64,000 bases of DNA from JAICUF01 sp038250675. Lineage in GTDB: Bacteria > Gemmatimonadota > Gemmatimonadetes > Gemmatimonadales > GWC2-71-9. The notes below the pieces were generated by a model that was given only the letters and a program-made list of their open reading frames with translations, searched no databases and was not told the origin of the DNA. A program made the translations under genes and the position numbers. Position 1 is the first letter of the stretch. Every line of letters starts with the position of its first letter. The DNA lies in assembly GCA_038250675.1 (NCBI GenBank), contig JBBSCB010000015.1:1-64000 (forward strand), given 5' to 3'. Below are positions 31,089 through 39,622 of the stretch, in pieces.

Positions 31089-31954
31089 GCATCTTCGCCG
31101 ATCGCTCCACCAAACTCCTGGTGCAGGGGATCACCGGGCGGGACGGCTCGTTCCACACCCGGCAGATGATCGAGTACGGCACCCGGGTCGTCGCCGGCGT
31201 CACGCCCGGCAAGGGCGGCCAGTCGTTCGAAGGCGTGCCGGTCTTCAATACCGTGGCGGACGCCGTGCGGGAGTCGAGCGCCAACACGACGGTCATCTAC
31301 GTGCCGCCGGTGGGCGCCGCCGGCGCCATCTACGAAGCGGCCGATGCCGGCATCACGCTGATCGTCTGCATCACCGAAGGTGTGCCCGTCATGGACATGA
31401 CCCGGGTGATGCCGTATGTGCGCGCACACGGCGCGCGGCTGATCGGTCCCAACTGTCCCGGGCTGATCTCGCCGGGTGAGGCCAAGGTCGGGATCATTCC
31501 CGGCAACATCTGCACGCCGGGCCGGGTGGGACTCGTCTCGCGGAGCGGCACGCTCACGTACGAGGTCGTGAACCACCTCACGCGGAACGGGATCGGCCAG
31601 AGCACCTGCGTCGGCATCGGCGGCGATCCGATCATCGGCACCAACTTCATCGATTGCCTCCGGGCCTTCCAGGACGACCCCGAGACCGATGCGATCGTGA
31701 TGCTGGGCGAGATCGGCGGCACCGACGAGCAGCGCGCCGCGGCGTTCGTGCGCGAGCACGTCACCAAGCCGGTGATCGGCTTCATCGCCGGGCAGACCGC
31801 ACCCAAGGGGCGCCGGATGGGGCACGCGGGCGCCATCATTTCGGGGTCCAGCGGCACTGCGGAGGAAAAGATGGAGGCGTTTGACGCTGCCGGCATCGCG
31901 GTGATGAAGCGGCCGGTGGATGTCGTCGAGCTGCTGCAGGCCAAACTCAAATAG
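31085..31954 (+). CDS. sucD: Succinyl-CoA synthetase alpha subunit
   Basis: CoA-binding subunit that carries the phosphohistidine. The 289-residue product shows VQGITGRDGSFHT at the N-terminus, PPVGAAGAIYEA, and GRRMGHAGAIISGSSGTAEEK, which contains the active-site histidine. It overlaps sucC by 4 nt. Confidence 0.96.
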   Translation: MSIFADRSTKLLVQGITGRDGSFHTRQMIEYGTRVVAGVTPGKGGQSFEGVPVFNTVADAVRESSANTTVIYVPPVGAAGAIYEAADAGITLIVCITEGVPVMDMTRVMPYVRAHGARLIGPNCPGLISPGEAKVGIIPGNICTPGRVGLVSRSGTLTYEVVNHLTRNGIGQSTCVGIGGDPIIGTNFIDCLRAFQDDPETDAIVMLGEIGGTDEQRAAAFVREHVTKPVIGFIAGQTAPKGRRMGHAGAIISGSSGTAEEKMEAFDAAGIAVMKRPVDVVELLQAKLK

Positions 31955-31976
31955 CACGCACCACGGAGACAGGAAG

Positions 31977-32411
31977 ATGCCCGGTACCCGCACGCTCGCC
32001 ATCATCAAGCCGGACGCTGTCGCCACGGGAAAGAGCGGCGCCATCCTGGCTCACCTGCAGCGCGAAGGCTTTGTCGTCCGTGCCGCCCGGCTCGTCCGCC
32101 TCAGCCGCCCCCAGGCGGGCGCGTTCTATGAAGTGCATCGCGGCCGTCCGTTCTACGAGGAGCTGGTCGCGTTCATGACCAGCGGCCCCTGCTTTCCGAT
32201 GGCGCTTGAGCGGGCCGATGCGGTCGCGCACTATCGCGTGGTGATCGGTGCAACCGACCCCGCGGAAGCCGCGGAGGGCACGGTCCGGAAGCTCTACGCC
32301 GAGTCGAAGGGTCGCAATGCGGTCCACGGTTCGGACAGCGACGACAACGCGGCGCGGGAGATCGGCTTCTTCTTCACCGAGAGCGAACTGGCGGATCTTG
32401 CCGCGCCTTGA
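31977..32411 (+). CDS. ndk: Nucleoside diphosphate kinase
   Basis: Equilibrates nucleoside triphosphates through a phosphohistidine. The 144-residue product starts RTLAIIKPDAV and carries the active-site His117 in GRNAVHGSDS. The C-terminal EIGFFFTESEL is typical. ATG 31977 is preceded by a GGAGACAGGAAG ribosome site, 22 nt after sucD, suggesting one transcript. Linkage to succinyl-CoA synthetase makes sense because the two enzymes can exchange GTP and ATP. Confidence 0.95.
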   Translation: MPGTRTLAIIKPDAVATGKSGAILAHLQREGFVVRAARLVRLSRPQAGAFYEVHRGRPFYEELVAFMTSGPCFPMALERADAVAHYRVVIGATDPAEAAEGTVRKLYAESKGRNAVHGSDSDDNAAREIGFFFTESELADLAAP

Positions 32412-32436
32412 CGCAAGTTGTTGTCATGATTAGGTT
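32408..32436 (+). promoter_or_regulatory. Promoter of the yceD-rpmF-fab cluster
   Basis: TTGACG at 32408-32413, 17-bp spacer, TAGGTT at 32431-32436. It begins inside the last codons of ndk. The ATG of yceD lies only 8 nt after the -10, so the transcript should have essentially no leader. Confidence 0.7.
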
Positions 32437-32444
32437 AACGGGCT

Positions 32445-32936
32445 ATGCTTCAGGTGGATATTCGGGACTTGGGTCGGGGTCCGGTCGAGACCGCGGCGTT
32501 GCTTGAGCCGGATGATCCGATCTTTGCCGGACTGCAGCTCGCGCTGGCGGGACCGGTCACCGTGGCAGGCCGGTTGCAGGCGACGGGCGAGGGGGAGTAT
32601 CTCTGGCGCGGTCGCATCCGCGGATCGGTGGCCGCGGAGTGCCGGCGCTGCCTGTCGCCGGTGGCGCAGGAGATCGACGCCGGTGCCGATGTGCTGTTCA
32701 GCAGCGATCCGGACGCCGCAGACGACCCGGGCGTGTATCCGCTGCCGGCGACGGCGACGCGGGTGGACGTGGGAGAAGCGGTGCGGGAGGAGTTCGCGCT
32801 CGCCGCGCGCCCGTATGTGGTGTGTCGCGAGGCTTGTGCAGGGCTGTGCCCCAGGTGCGGCGCAGATTTGAATGCGGGCGCCTGCAGCTGTACGGCGTCG
32901 GCCGAACCCGTTCGAGGACATCATGGCGGTTCCTAA
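32445..32936 (+). CDS. YceD / DUF177-family protein
   Basis: Short protein (163 residues) of the YceD family, nearly always found in front of rpmF and linked in other bacteria to 23S rRNA accumulation. The family's cysteine pairs are visible: CRRC near residue 66 and CREACAGLCPRCG near the C-terminus, likely a zinc site. ATG 32445 sits 8 nt after the -10, so the mRNA is probably leaderless; no ribosome-binding site precedes it. Its 3' end overlaps rpmF by 14 nt. Confidence 0.85.
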   Translation: MLQVDIRDLGRGPVETAALLEPDDPIFAGLQLALAGPVTVAGRLQATGEGEYLWRGRIRGSVAAECRRCLSPVAQEIDAGADVLFSSDPDAADDPGVYPLPATATRVDVGEAVREEFALAARPYVVCREACAGLCPRCGADLNAGACSCTASAEPVRGHHGGS

Positions 32937-33105
32937 GCGTCGTACCTCCAAGTCCCGCAAGCGCCTCCGCCGCGGCCACCATGCCGCTGCCAGCGTTCGC
33001 CCCCAGGCCTGTCCCCGGTGCAGCTCGCCCAAGCTGTCGCATCGCGTCTGCGAATCATGCGGCTACTATGGCGGCAAGAAGGTAGTCGAGGTCGAGGACA
33101 GCTGA
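32923..33105 (+). CDS. rpmF: Ribosomal protein bL32
   Basis: Protein of the large ribosomal subunit. The 60-residue product starts MAVPKRRTSKSRKR, the standard L32 beginning, and keeps the zinc ribbon cysteines in CPRCSSP and CESCGYY. It overlaps the end of yceD and is followed 2 nt later by plsX, the usual order in many bacteria. Confidence 0.97.
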   Translation: MAVPKRRTSKSRKRLRRGHHAAASVRPQACPRCSSPKLSHRVCESCGYYGGKKVVEVEDS

Positions 33106-33107
33106 CG

Positions 33108-34115
33108 GTGATTCGCGTCGCCGTGGACGCGATGGGGGGCGACCACGCCCCCCGTGCCGAGATCGACGGCACGCTGCAGGCGCTGACCGAATACGCCGGT
33201 TTCACCGTGTGCCTGGTGGGACGCCCCGACGTCATCGAGGCGGAGCTCGCACGGCACCCGGACGCCGACCGCAGCCGGATCGAGATCGTGCCGGCCGCCG
33301 CCGTGATCGGGATGGCGGAGAAGCCGCTCGCGGCCGTGCGCCGCAAGCCGGACTCCAGCATCGTCGTCGGCCTCGGGCTCCAGAAGGCGGGGCAGGCCGA
33401 TGCGTTCGTGTCGGCCGGCAATACCGGCGCGGTGCTCGCCGCCTCCACCATCCTGCTGGGCCTCCATGACGGCGTGGAGCGCGCCTCCGTCGCCACGCTC
33501 TTTCCCACCGCCGATGCACCGGTACTCGTTCTCGATGGCGGCGCCAACGTTGACTGCTCCGCCCGCGAGCTGGTCGGCTTTGCCATCCTCGGCACGGTCT
33601 ACGTGCGTGATATCCTGGGCCGCCCCAACCCTTCCGTCGGTCTGCTGAACATCGGCGAGGAAGACGAGAAGGGCACCGCCGTCGTCAAGGAGGCCCACGT
33701 GCTGCTGAAGCAGCGCGCGGGCCTCAACTATCGCGGCAACATCGAGGGACGCGATATCCTGGCCGGCCACGGCAAAGGCGGGATGCTGGACGTGGTCGTC
33801 TGCGACGGCTTCGTGGGCAACGTCATGCTCAAGTTCTACGAGTCGGTGGCACGACTGATCGTCCGGCTGGTCAAGCGCGAGGCACCCGAGGTGCTCGATC
33901 GCGAGGATATCCGGACCGTCTTTCGCGTGCTGGACTACTCGGAGTACGGCGGGGCGCCACTGCTCGGCGTACGTGGCGTGAGCATCATCTGCCACGGATC
34001 GTCCGGCGCCAATGCGATCAAGAACGCCATTCGCGTCGCGGTGCAGGCGGTCCGGGCCGACCTCAGCCAGCACATCGGCGCCGAGATGGCGCAGCGCGAG
34101 CCGGCGCGGGCATGA
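33108..34115 (+). CDS. plsX: Phosphate acyltransferase PlsX
   Basis: Converts acyl-ACP to acyl phosphate, the first step of phospholipid synthesis in most bacteria; works at the inner face of the membrane. The 335-residue product starts with GTG 33108 as VIRVAVDAMGGDHAP, the family signature. Other motifs are SAGNTGA, LDGGANVDC and CDGFVGNVMLK. It overlaps fabH by 4 nt. Confidence 0.95.
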   Translation: MIRVAVDAMGGDHAPRAEIDGTLQALTEYAGFTVCLVGRPDVIEAELARHPDADRSRIEIVPAAAVIGMAEKPLAAVRRKPDSSIVVGLGLQKAGQADAFVSAGNTGAVLAASTILLGLHDGVERASVATLFPTADAPVLVLDGGANVDCSARELVGFAILGTVYVRDILGRPNPSVGLLNIGEEDEKGTAVVKEAHVLLKQRAGLNYRGNIEGRDILAGHGKGGMLDVVVCDGFVGNVMLKFYESVARLIVRLVKREAPEVLDREDIRTVFRVLDYSEYGGAPLLGVRGVSIICHGSSGANAIKNAIRVAVQAVRADLSQHIGAEMAQREPARA

Positions 34116-35113
34116 TCCAGCGGCCGTTCGCCGAGATCGCGGGGCTGGGCATTGCGGTGCCGACGCGGGTCGTCACCAACGCCGACTTCGAGGCCACGCT
34201 CGACACGTCCGACCAGTGGATCGTGGAGCGCACCGGCATCCGCGAGCGACGGTACGCGGGGCCGGACGATACGGTGGCGTCCCTGAGCCGGACGGCCGCC
34301 GAGATCGCGATGCAGCAGGCCGGCATCACGGCCGCCGATCTCGACTCCATCGTCATGGGCACTGCCAGCCCCGACCGGCTGCTGCCGTCCACAGCCTGTG
34401 ACCTTCAGGCCCTGCTCGGCGCCCACAACGCGGCGGCGTTCGACGTGAGCGCCGCCTGCCCGGGATTCATTTTTTCGCTGGCGATCGCTGAAGGATTGAT
34501 TGCATCGGGCCAGAGCCGCACCGCGCTTATTCTCGGCGCCGAAAAGCTCACTGCCATCACCGACATGACCGATCGCTCGACCGCCATCCTGTTCGGCGAT
34601 GGCGCGGGCGCGGCGGTCCTGCGGCAGACCACGCCGGCCGGAAGTGCGCCGCGCGGCGTGCTCAGCACGTTCATCAAGTCCGACGGGCGCCTGGGGAATC
34701 TGCTGTACCGGCCGGGCGGCGGCTCATCGGACCCGATCAGCAACAAGGTGGTGGCCGAGCGGACCCAATTCATCCGAATGGCCGGGCGCGAGGTATTCAA
34801 GTCGGCCGTGCTCACCATGTCGGAGGCGTGTGACGAGGCGCTCAGCCGGGCCGGCATCACCGCCGAGCAGATCGACCTGCTGGTGCCGCATCAGGCCAAT
34901 GTGCGCATCATCGAGGCGACCGCCAAGCATGCCGACATTCCAATGAGCAAGGTGATGGTCAACGTCGATCGCTACGGCAACACGTCGTCCGCCTCGATTC
35001 CGCTCGCGCTCGATCAGGCGCTGAGCGAGGGACGGCTCAAGCGCGGCGACGCCGTGCTGCTGGTCGCCTTTGGCGGCGGCTTTACCTGGGGCAGTGCGGT
35101 AATCCGGTGGTGA
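34112..35113 (+). CDS. fabH: Beta-ketoacyl-ACP synthase III
   Basis: Starts fatty-acid chains by joining acyl-CoA to malonyl-ACP. The catalytic triad is Cys116 (SAACPGFIF), His260 (VPHQANVRI) and Asn290 (GNTSSASIPLAL). The 333-residue length is usual. ATGA overlap with plsX; GTGA overlap with fabD. Confidence 0.96.
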   Translation: MIQRPFAEIAGLGIAVPTRVVTNADFEATLDTSDQWIVERTGIRERRYAGPDDTVASLSRTAAEIAMQQAGITAADLDSIVMGTASPDRLLPSTACDLQALLGAHNAAAFDVSAACPGFIFSLAIAEGLIASGQSRTALILGAEKLTAITDMTDRSTAILFGDGAGAAVLRQTTPAGSAPRGVLSTFIKSDGRLGNLLYRPGGGSSDPISNKVVAERTQFIRMAGREVFKSAVLTMSEACDEALSRAGITAEQIDLLVPHQANVRIIEATAKHADIPMSKVMVNVDRYGNTSSASIPLALDQALSEGRLKRGDAVLLVAFGGGFTWGSAVIRW

Positions 35114-36033
35114 GCATACTGGTGTTTCCGGGGCAGGGTGCGCAGAAGGTCGGCATGGGCCGGGACCTGGCCGAGCGATTTCCCGCGGCCCGCGCCGCGT
35201 TCGAGGCCATCGACGAGGTGCTCGGCTTTGGCCTCTCGAGCCTGATGTGGGATGGCCCCGAAGCCGAGTTGACGCTGACGCACAACGTGCAGCCGGCGAT
35301 CCTGGCGCACTCGGCGGCGGTGCTTGCGGTCGTGGGCGAGCGGCTCGGTCCGATCGGCGCCGCGGCCGGCCACAGTCTGGGTGAGTACAGCGCCTACGTC
35401 GCCGCTGGCGCGCTGGCGCAGACCGACGCGGCGAGCCTTGTCCGGCGCCGCGGCGAGCTGATGTACGAGGCGGGGAAGGCGCGCCCCGGGGCCATGGCCG
35501 CAATCCTCGGCCTGTCCACCGCCGAGGTCGAGGCGGCGTGCGCGGAGGCCGCTGCCCATGGCGACATCGCGGTCGCAGCCAACCTGAATGCACCGGACCA
35601 GACCGTGATTTCCGGCGACCCGGCCGGCGTCGCGCTGGCGGCCGAACGGTGCAAGGCCCGCGGAGCCAGGCGGGTGATTGCGCTCAAGGTCAGCGGCGCG
35701 TTTCATTCGCCGCTCATGGCCCCGGTGGTCGACGGCCTCCATGCCGCGCTGCACGACGTGGAGTTTGGCGATCTGCGGTTCCCGGTCATTGCCAACGCGA
35801 GCGCCCAGGCGGTCACGACCGGCATGGATGCCAAGCGGCTGCTGCTGGACCAGGTCACGGCACCGGTGCGCTGGGTGGAATGCGTGCAGGCGGCCGCCGC
35901 GGCCAATCCGGGGGCATCGTTTCTCGAGATCGGGCACGGCAAGGTCCTCTCCGGTCTGGTGAAGCGCATCCTGCCGGATGCCGTCACCACAACCCTCGGC
36001 ACCGCGGATGACGTTGAGAAGTTCCTGACATGA
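35110..36033 (+). CDS. fabD: Malonyl-CoA:ACP transacylase
   Basis: Loads malonyl groups onto ACP. The product starts SILVFPGQGAQKVGMG and has the nucleophile Ser89 in AGHSLGEYSA and the catalytic His199 in GAFHSPLM. Two GTG codons in a row (35107 and 35110) can serve as start; the second forms a GTGA overlap with fabH and gives 307 residues. ATGA overlap with fabG. Confidence 0.95.
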   Translation: MSILVFPGQGAQKVGMGRDLAERFPAARAAFEAIDEVLGFGLSSLMWDGPEAELTLTHNVQPAILAHSAAVLAVVGERLGPIGAAAGHSLGEYSAYVAAGALAQTDAASLVRRRGELMYEAGKARPGAMAAILGLSTAEVEAACAEAAAHGDIAVAANLNAPDQTVISGDPAGVALAAERCKARGARRVIALKVSGAFHSPLMAPVVDGLHAALHDVEFGDLRFPVIANASAQAVTTGMDAKRLLLDQVTAPVRWVECVQAAAAANPGASFLEIGHGKVLSGLVKRILPDAVTTTLGTADDVEKFLT

Positions 36034-36770
36034 CGCAAATTTCGCTCGACGGCAAGGTGGCGCTCGTCACCGGCGGTACCCGCGGCATCGGGCTGGCCAT
36101 TGCCCGGACGCTGCTGGCGGCCGGCGCGCGCGTGGCTCTGACCGGGCGCGATGCCGCCCGGGCCGGCGAGGTGGCCGCCACACTGGGGGACGGCGCGATC
36201 GGTGTCGGCTGTGACGTGGCCCAAGCGGCCCAGGTGGATGCGGCCGTCGCGGACGTCGAGCGGCGGCTCGGTCCGGTGGACATCCTGGTGAACAACGCCG
36301 GGCTCACCCGCGACAACATCCTGCTCCGGCTGACGGAGGAGGACTGGGACACGGTGCTGGACGCCAACCTGAAGGGCGCGTTCCACACTACCCGAGCCGT
36401 GCTGGAGGGGATGATGAAGCGCCGGGCTGGGCGTATCATCAACATCAGCAGTGTGGTGGGGCTGACCGGCAACAAGGGTCAGGCCAACTATGCGGCCAGC
36501 AAGGCCGGGCTTTTCGGCTTCACCAAGTCAGTCGCCAAGGAGTACGCCAGCCGCAATGTGCTGGCCAATTGCATCGCGCCGGGCTTCATCGAGACCGACA
36601 TGACGGGTGGCTTGCCGGAGGAGGCGCGCGCCTCCTTATTACAGGCGATCGCCCTCGGCCGGCTGGGTCGCGCCGAGGACATCGCCGGCGCCGTTCTGTT
36701 CCTGGCGTCCGATCTGGCCGGGTACGTGACCGGGCAGGTGCTCGTGGTCGACGGCGGGATGGTTCTCTGA
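36030..36770 (+). CDS. fabG: 3-oxoacyl-ACP reductase
   Basis: NADPH-dependent reductase of fatty-acid elongation, short-chain dehydrogenase family. The 246-residue product shows the cofactor loop TGGTRGIGLAI, the NNAG motif, the catalytic Ser in NISSVVG and the YAASKAG motif (Tyr and Lys). The C-terminus VTGQVLVVDGGM is typical. It overlaps fabD by 4 nt. Confidence 0.96.
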   Translation: MTQISLDGKVALVTGGTRGIGLAIARTLLAAGARVALTGRDAARAGEVAATLGDGAIGVGCDVAQAAQVDAAVADVERRLGPVDILVNNAGLTRDNILLRLTEEDWDTVLDANLKGAFHTTRAVLEGMMKRRAGRIINISSVVGLTGNKGQANYAASKAGLFGFTKSVAKEYASRNVLANCIAPGFIETDMTGGLPEEARASLLQAIALGRLGRAEDIAGAVLFLASDLAGYVTGQVLVVDGGMVL

Positions 36771-36801
36771 CTCGACCCCTCAATCATCCATCGAGGACGA
36801 C

Positions 36802-37041
36802 ATGGACAACGTGGAAGAGAAGGTCAAGGACATCATCGTCGAAGAGCTCGGAGTCGAGCGCGAAAAACTCACCGCCGAGGCGAGCTTCATGGAGGATCTC
36901 GGCGCCGACAGTCTCGACACCGTCGAGCTGGTGATGGCATTCGAGAAGGAGTTCGACATCGACATCCCGGACGAGGACGCCGAGAAGCTTCGCACCGTCG
37001 GGGACGCGATGAAGTACCTGCATCAGAAGATCGGCAAGTAG
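36802..37041 (+). CDS. acpP: Acyl carrier protein
   Basis: Carries the growing acyl chain on phosphopantetheine. The 79-residue acidic product has the attachment serine in GADSLDTVELVM. ATG 36802 follows a GAGGAC site, 31 nt after fabG. Confidence 0.97.
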   Translation: MDNVEEKVKDIIVEELGVEREKLTAEASFMEDLGADSLDTVELVMAFEKEFDIDIPDEDAEKLRTVGDAMKYLHQKIGK

Positions 37042-37042
37042 C

Positions 37043-38281
37043 TTGGCCGAACGAGTCGTCGTCACCGGGCTTGGCCTGGTGACTCCGGTGGGCAATGACG
37101 TGGAGTCGAGCTGGAGCGCCCTGGTCGCGGGACGCTCCGGCGCGGCGCCGATCACCAAGTTCGATCCATCGGCGCTGCAGGTCCGCTTCGCGTGCGAGAT
37201 CAAGGGCTTCGATCCGCTCCAGTACATGGATCGGAAGGAAGCCAAGCGCTACGACGCGTTTGTGCAGTTTGCCCTCGCGGCCGCACACCAGGCGGTCACC
37301 CAGGCCGGCCTGGAAGGGAAGTTCCCGTCGCCCGACCGCACCGGTGTCGTTATCGGCAGCGGCATCGGCGGTATGCGCACCTTCGAGGACCAGTGCTCGC
37401 TGTACCTCACCAAGGGACCTGATCGCGTCTCGCCCTTCTTCGTGCCGATGTTCATTCCCGACATCGCGGCGGGGCTGGTCTCCATCCGCTACGGCGCCAA
37501 GGGCCCCAACTTCGCCACGGTGAGCGCCTGCGCCTCGAGCGCGCACGCCATCGGCGAATCGTACACCATGATCCGCGACGGCAAGGCCGACGCCATGCTG
37601 AGCGGCGGCGCGGAGGCGGCGATCACCGGCCTCTCGATCGCGGGCTTCCAGAACATGAGGGCGCTATCCACCCGCAACGATTCGCCGGAGACGGCCAGCC
37701 GGCCGTTCGACCGTGACCGGGACGGCTTCGTCCTGGGTGACGGCGCCGGCATGGTCATGCTCGAGTCGCTGGCCCACGCCGGGCGGCGCGGCGCCACGAT
37801 TCTGGGCGAGGTGCTGGGGTATGGCGCCAGTGGCGACGCCTACCACATGACGGCGCCGGCGCCGGCCGGCGAAGGCGCCCAGCGGGCGATGCGCGCCGCC
37901 ATGGCCGGCGCCGATTTTTCCCCGGCGGACGTTGGGTACGTGAATGCCCACGGCACGTCCACCGAGCAGGGCGATATCGCCGAGACCGAGGCGATCAAGG
38001 CGGTCTTCGGCGAGCACGCCCGCAAGCTGATCTTCGGCTCGACCAAGTCGATGACCGGGCATCTTCTGGGGGCGGCGGGGGCGCTGGAGTTCGGCATTTC
38101 GCTGCTGGCAGCGCGCCGCGGTGTCATTCCGCCGACGATCAACCAGTTCAACCCCGATCCCCAGTGCGATCTCGACTCGGCTCCCAACGCCAGCGTCGAA
38201 CGGACCGTGCGGGTGGCGCTGAGCAATTCCTTCGGCTTCGGCGGGCATAACGCCACGCTGGCGGTGCGGGGCTGGGACTAG
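37043..38281 (+). CDS. fabF: Beta-ketoacyl-ACP synthase II
   Basis: Condensing enzyme of chain elongation. The triad is Cys163 (SACASSAH), His303 (NAHGTSTEQGD) and His340 (SMTGHLLGAAG), the same numbers as in the E. coli enzyme, which supports the chosen start. That start is a TTG at 37043, one base after the acpP stop; no ATG or GTG fits the conserved N-terminus AERVVVTGLG. The product is 412 residues. Last gene of the fab cluster, followed by a terminator. Confidence 0.95.
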   Translation: MAERVVVTGLGLVTPVGNDVESSWSALVAGRSGAAPITKFDPSALQVRFACEIKGFDPLQYMDRKEAKRYDAFVQFALAAAHQAVTQAGLEGKFPSPDRTGVVIGSGIGGMRTFEDQCSLYLTKGPDRVSPFFVPMFIPDIAAGLVSIRYGAKGPNFATVSACASSAHAIGESYTMIRDGKADAMLSGGAEAAITGLSIAGFQNMRALSTRNDSPETASRPFDRDRDGFVLGDGAGMVMLESLAHAGRRGATILGEVLGYGASGDAYHMTAPAPAGEGAQRAMRAAMAGADFSPADVGYVNAHGTSTEQGDIAETEAIKAVFGEHARKLIFGSTKSMTGHLLGAAGALEFGISLLAARRGVIPPTINQFNPDPQCDLDSAPNASVERTVRVALSNSFGFGGHNATLAVRGWD

Positions 38282-38309
38282 GCCGGCGACCCTTGGACGG
38301 AGGATCCCA

Positions 38310-38344
38310 GCCCTCCCGGCTGCCATCGGGAGGGCCATTTTGCG
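38310..38344 (+). terminator. Intrinsic terminator after fabF
   Basis: GCCCTCCCG at 38310-38318 pairs perfectly with 38327-38335 around an 8-base loop, followed by CATTTTG. It lies 28 nt after the fabF stop and before the mqnE promoter. Confidence 0.8.
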
Positions 38345-38382
38345 TTCGGACGGGCCGCATAGCCCCATGCGGGCGGCGTACT

Positions 38383-38388
38383 TAGATT
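38383..38388 (+). promoter_or_regulatory. Likely -10 element of the mqn operon
   Basis: TAGATT followed by G, in the TAnnTTG form of the other promoters here, 34 nt before the mqnE ATG. No TTG hexamer lies 17 bp upstream, so this promoter may be weaker or need an activator. Confidence 0.4.
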
Positions 38389-38422
38389 GCAGGGAACAGG
38401 TACGACCACTCAAGGAGTCCGG

Positions 38423-39622
38423 ATGCCCGGCCAACTCGACATGACCCGCCTCCGCGATCGCGCGCTCGAGCCCATCGCCCGCAAGGTGCTGGATGGCTCC
38501 CGGCTCGACACCGCGGATGGGCTGGCCCTGTATGCCACGAGCGACCTGCTGGGGCTCGGCATGCTGGCGGACTACGCCAACCGCCGCCGCAACGGCGACC
38601 GCGTCTTCTTCTCCGCCAATCAGCACATCAATCCGACCAACGTCTGCATCCTGCGCAACACCTGCACGTTCTGCTCCTTTGCCCGGATGCCGAAGGAGGA
38701 TGGTGCGTATACCCGCTCGCTCGAGGAGGTCTACCACGAGGCCGAGCAGGCGGCGGACTCACCAACCCGCGAGTTTCACATCGTGGGCGGGCTCCATCCC
38801 AAGCTCAAGCTGAGCTACTACACGGACATGATCCGCGGTCTCAAGGCGCGTCACCCCGAGGTGCACATCAAGGCGCTGACGGCGGTCGAGATCGCGCACC
38901 TGGCGCGCATAGAACGCAGCACGGAGCGGGAGGTGCTGCTCGCCCTCAAGGACGCCGGCCTCACCAGTCTGCCGGGCGGCGGTGCGGAGGTATTCAGCAC
39001 GGCGGTGCGCGCCACCATCGCGGAACGCAAGCTCACCGGCGAGGAATGGATCCGGGTGCATCGCGAGGCCCACGGCCTCGGCATTCCCACCAACTGCACC
39101 ATGCTGTACGGGCACGTGGAGACCGCCGAAGACCGGATCGAGCACCTGCGCATGCTGCGCGCGCTTCAGGACGATACCGGCGGCTTCCTGACCTACATCC
39201 CGCTGGCCTACCACACCGAGCACAACGAGCTCGGCGAGGAGCTCGGTCGCGTCGGCACCGCCACGACCGGGTACGAAGACCTGAAGGCGATCGCCGTGGG
39301 CCGGCTGTTCCTCGACAACATCCCGCACATCAAGACCCACTGGCCCATGGTCACGCCCTTCATGTCGCAGATCGCGCTCGCATTCGGCTGCGATGACGTC
39401 GAGGGGACGGTGATCTACGAGCGCGTCTACCATGAGGCCGGCGCGCGGACCCAGATGCACATGCCCTACCTGGGATTGGTCGGGCTGATCCGCGATGCCG
39501 GCCGCCGCCCCGTCGAGCGCGACAGTCTCTACCAGCCGGTGCGCGAGACCTTCGACGATCCGCCCCCGGTGGGGCCGACGCGCGAGCGCACCCGTGCCTT
39601 GCCCGTGGTGCACGCCGCGTGA
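38423..39622 (+). CDS. mqnE: Aminofutalosine synthase (radical SAM), menaquinone pathway
   Basis: Joins the adenosyl radical of SAM to the enolpyruvyl product of MqnA in the futalosine route to menaquinone. The 399-residue product has the expected NPTNVC start of the radical SAM region and the family stretches FHIVGGLHPKLK, LPGGGAEVFS and MLYGHVETAEDR. The cluster cysteines are Cys75, Cys81 and Cys84, i.e. CX5CX2C rather than the usual CX3CX2C. ATG 38423 is preceded by AAGGAG at 38412-38417. It heads the operon mqnE-mqnA-mqnC-ispF. Confidence 0.9.
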   Translation: MPGQLDMTRLRDRALEPIARKVLDGSRLDTADGLALYATSDLLGLGMLADYANRRRNGDRVFFSANQHINPTNVCILRNTCTFCSFARMPKEDGAYTRSLEEVYHEAEQAADSPTREFHIVGGLHPKLKLSYYTDMIRGLKARHPEVHIKALTAVEIAHLARIERSTEREVLLALKDAGLTSLPGGGAEVFSTAVRATIAERKLTGEEWIRVHREAHGLGIPTNCTMLYGHVETAEDRIEHLRMLRALQDDTGGFLTYIPLAYHTEHNELGEELGRVGTATTGYEDLKAIAVGRLFLDNIPHIKTHWPMVTPFMSQIALAFGCDDVEGTVIYERVYHEAGARTQMHMPYLGLVGLIRDAGRRPVERDSLYQPVRETFDDPPPVGPTRERTRALPVVHAA

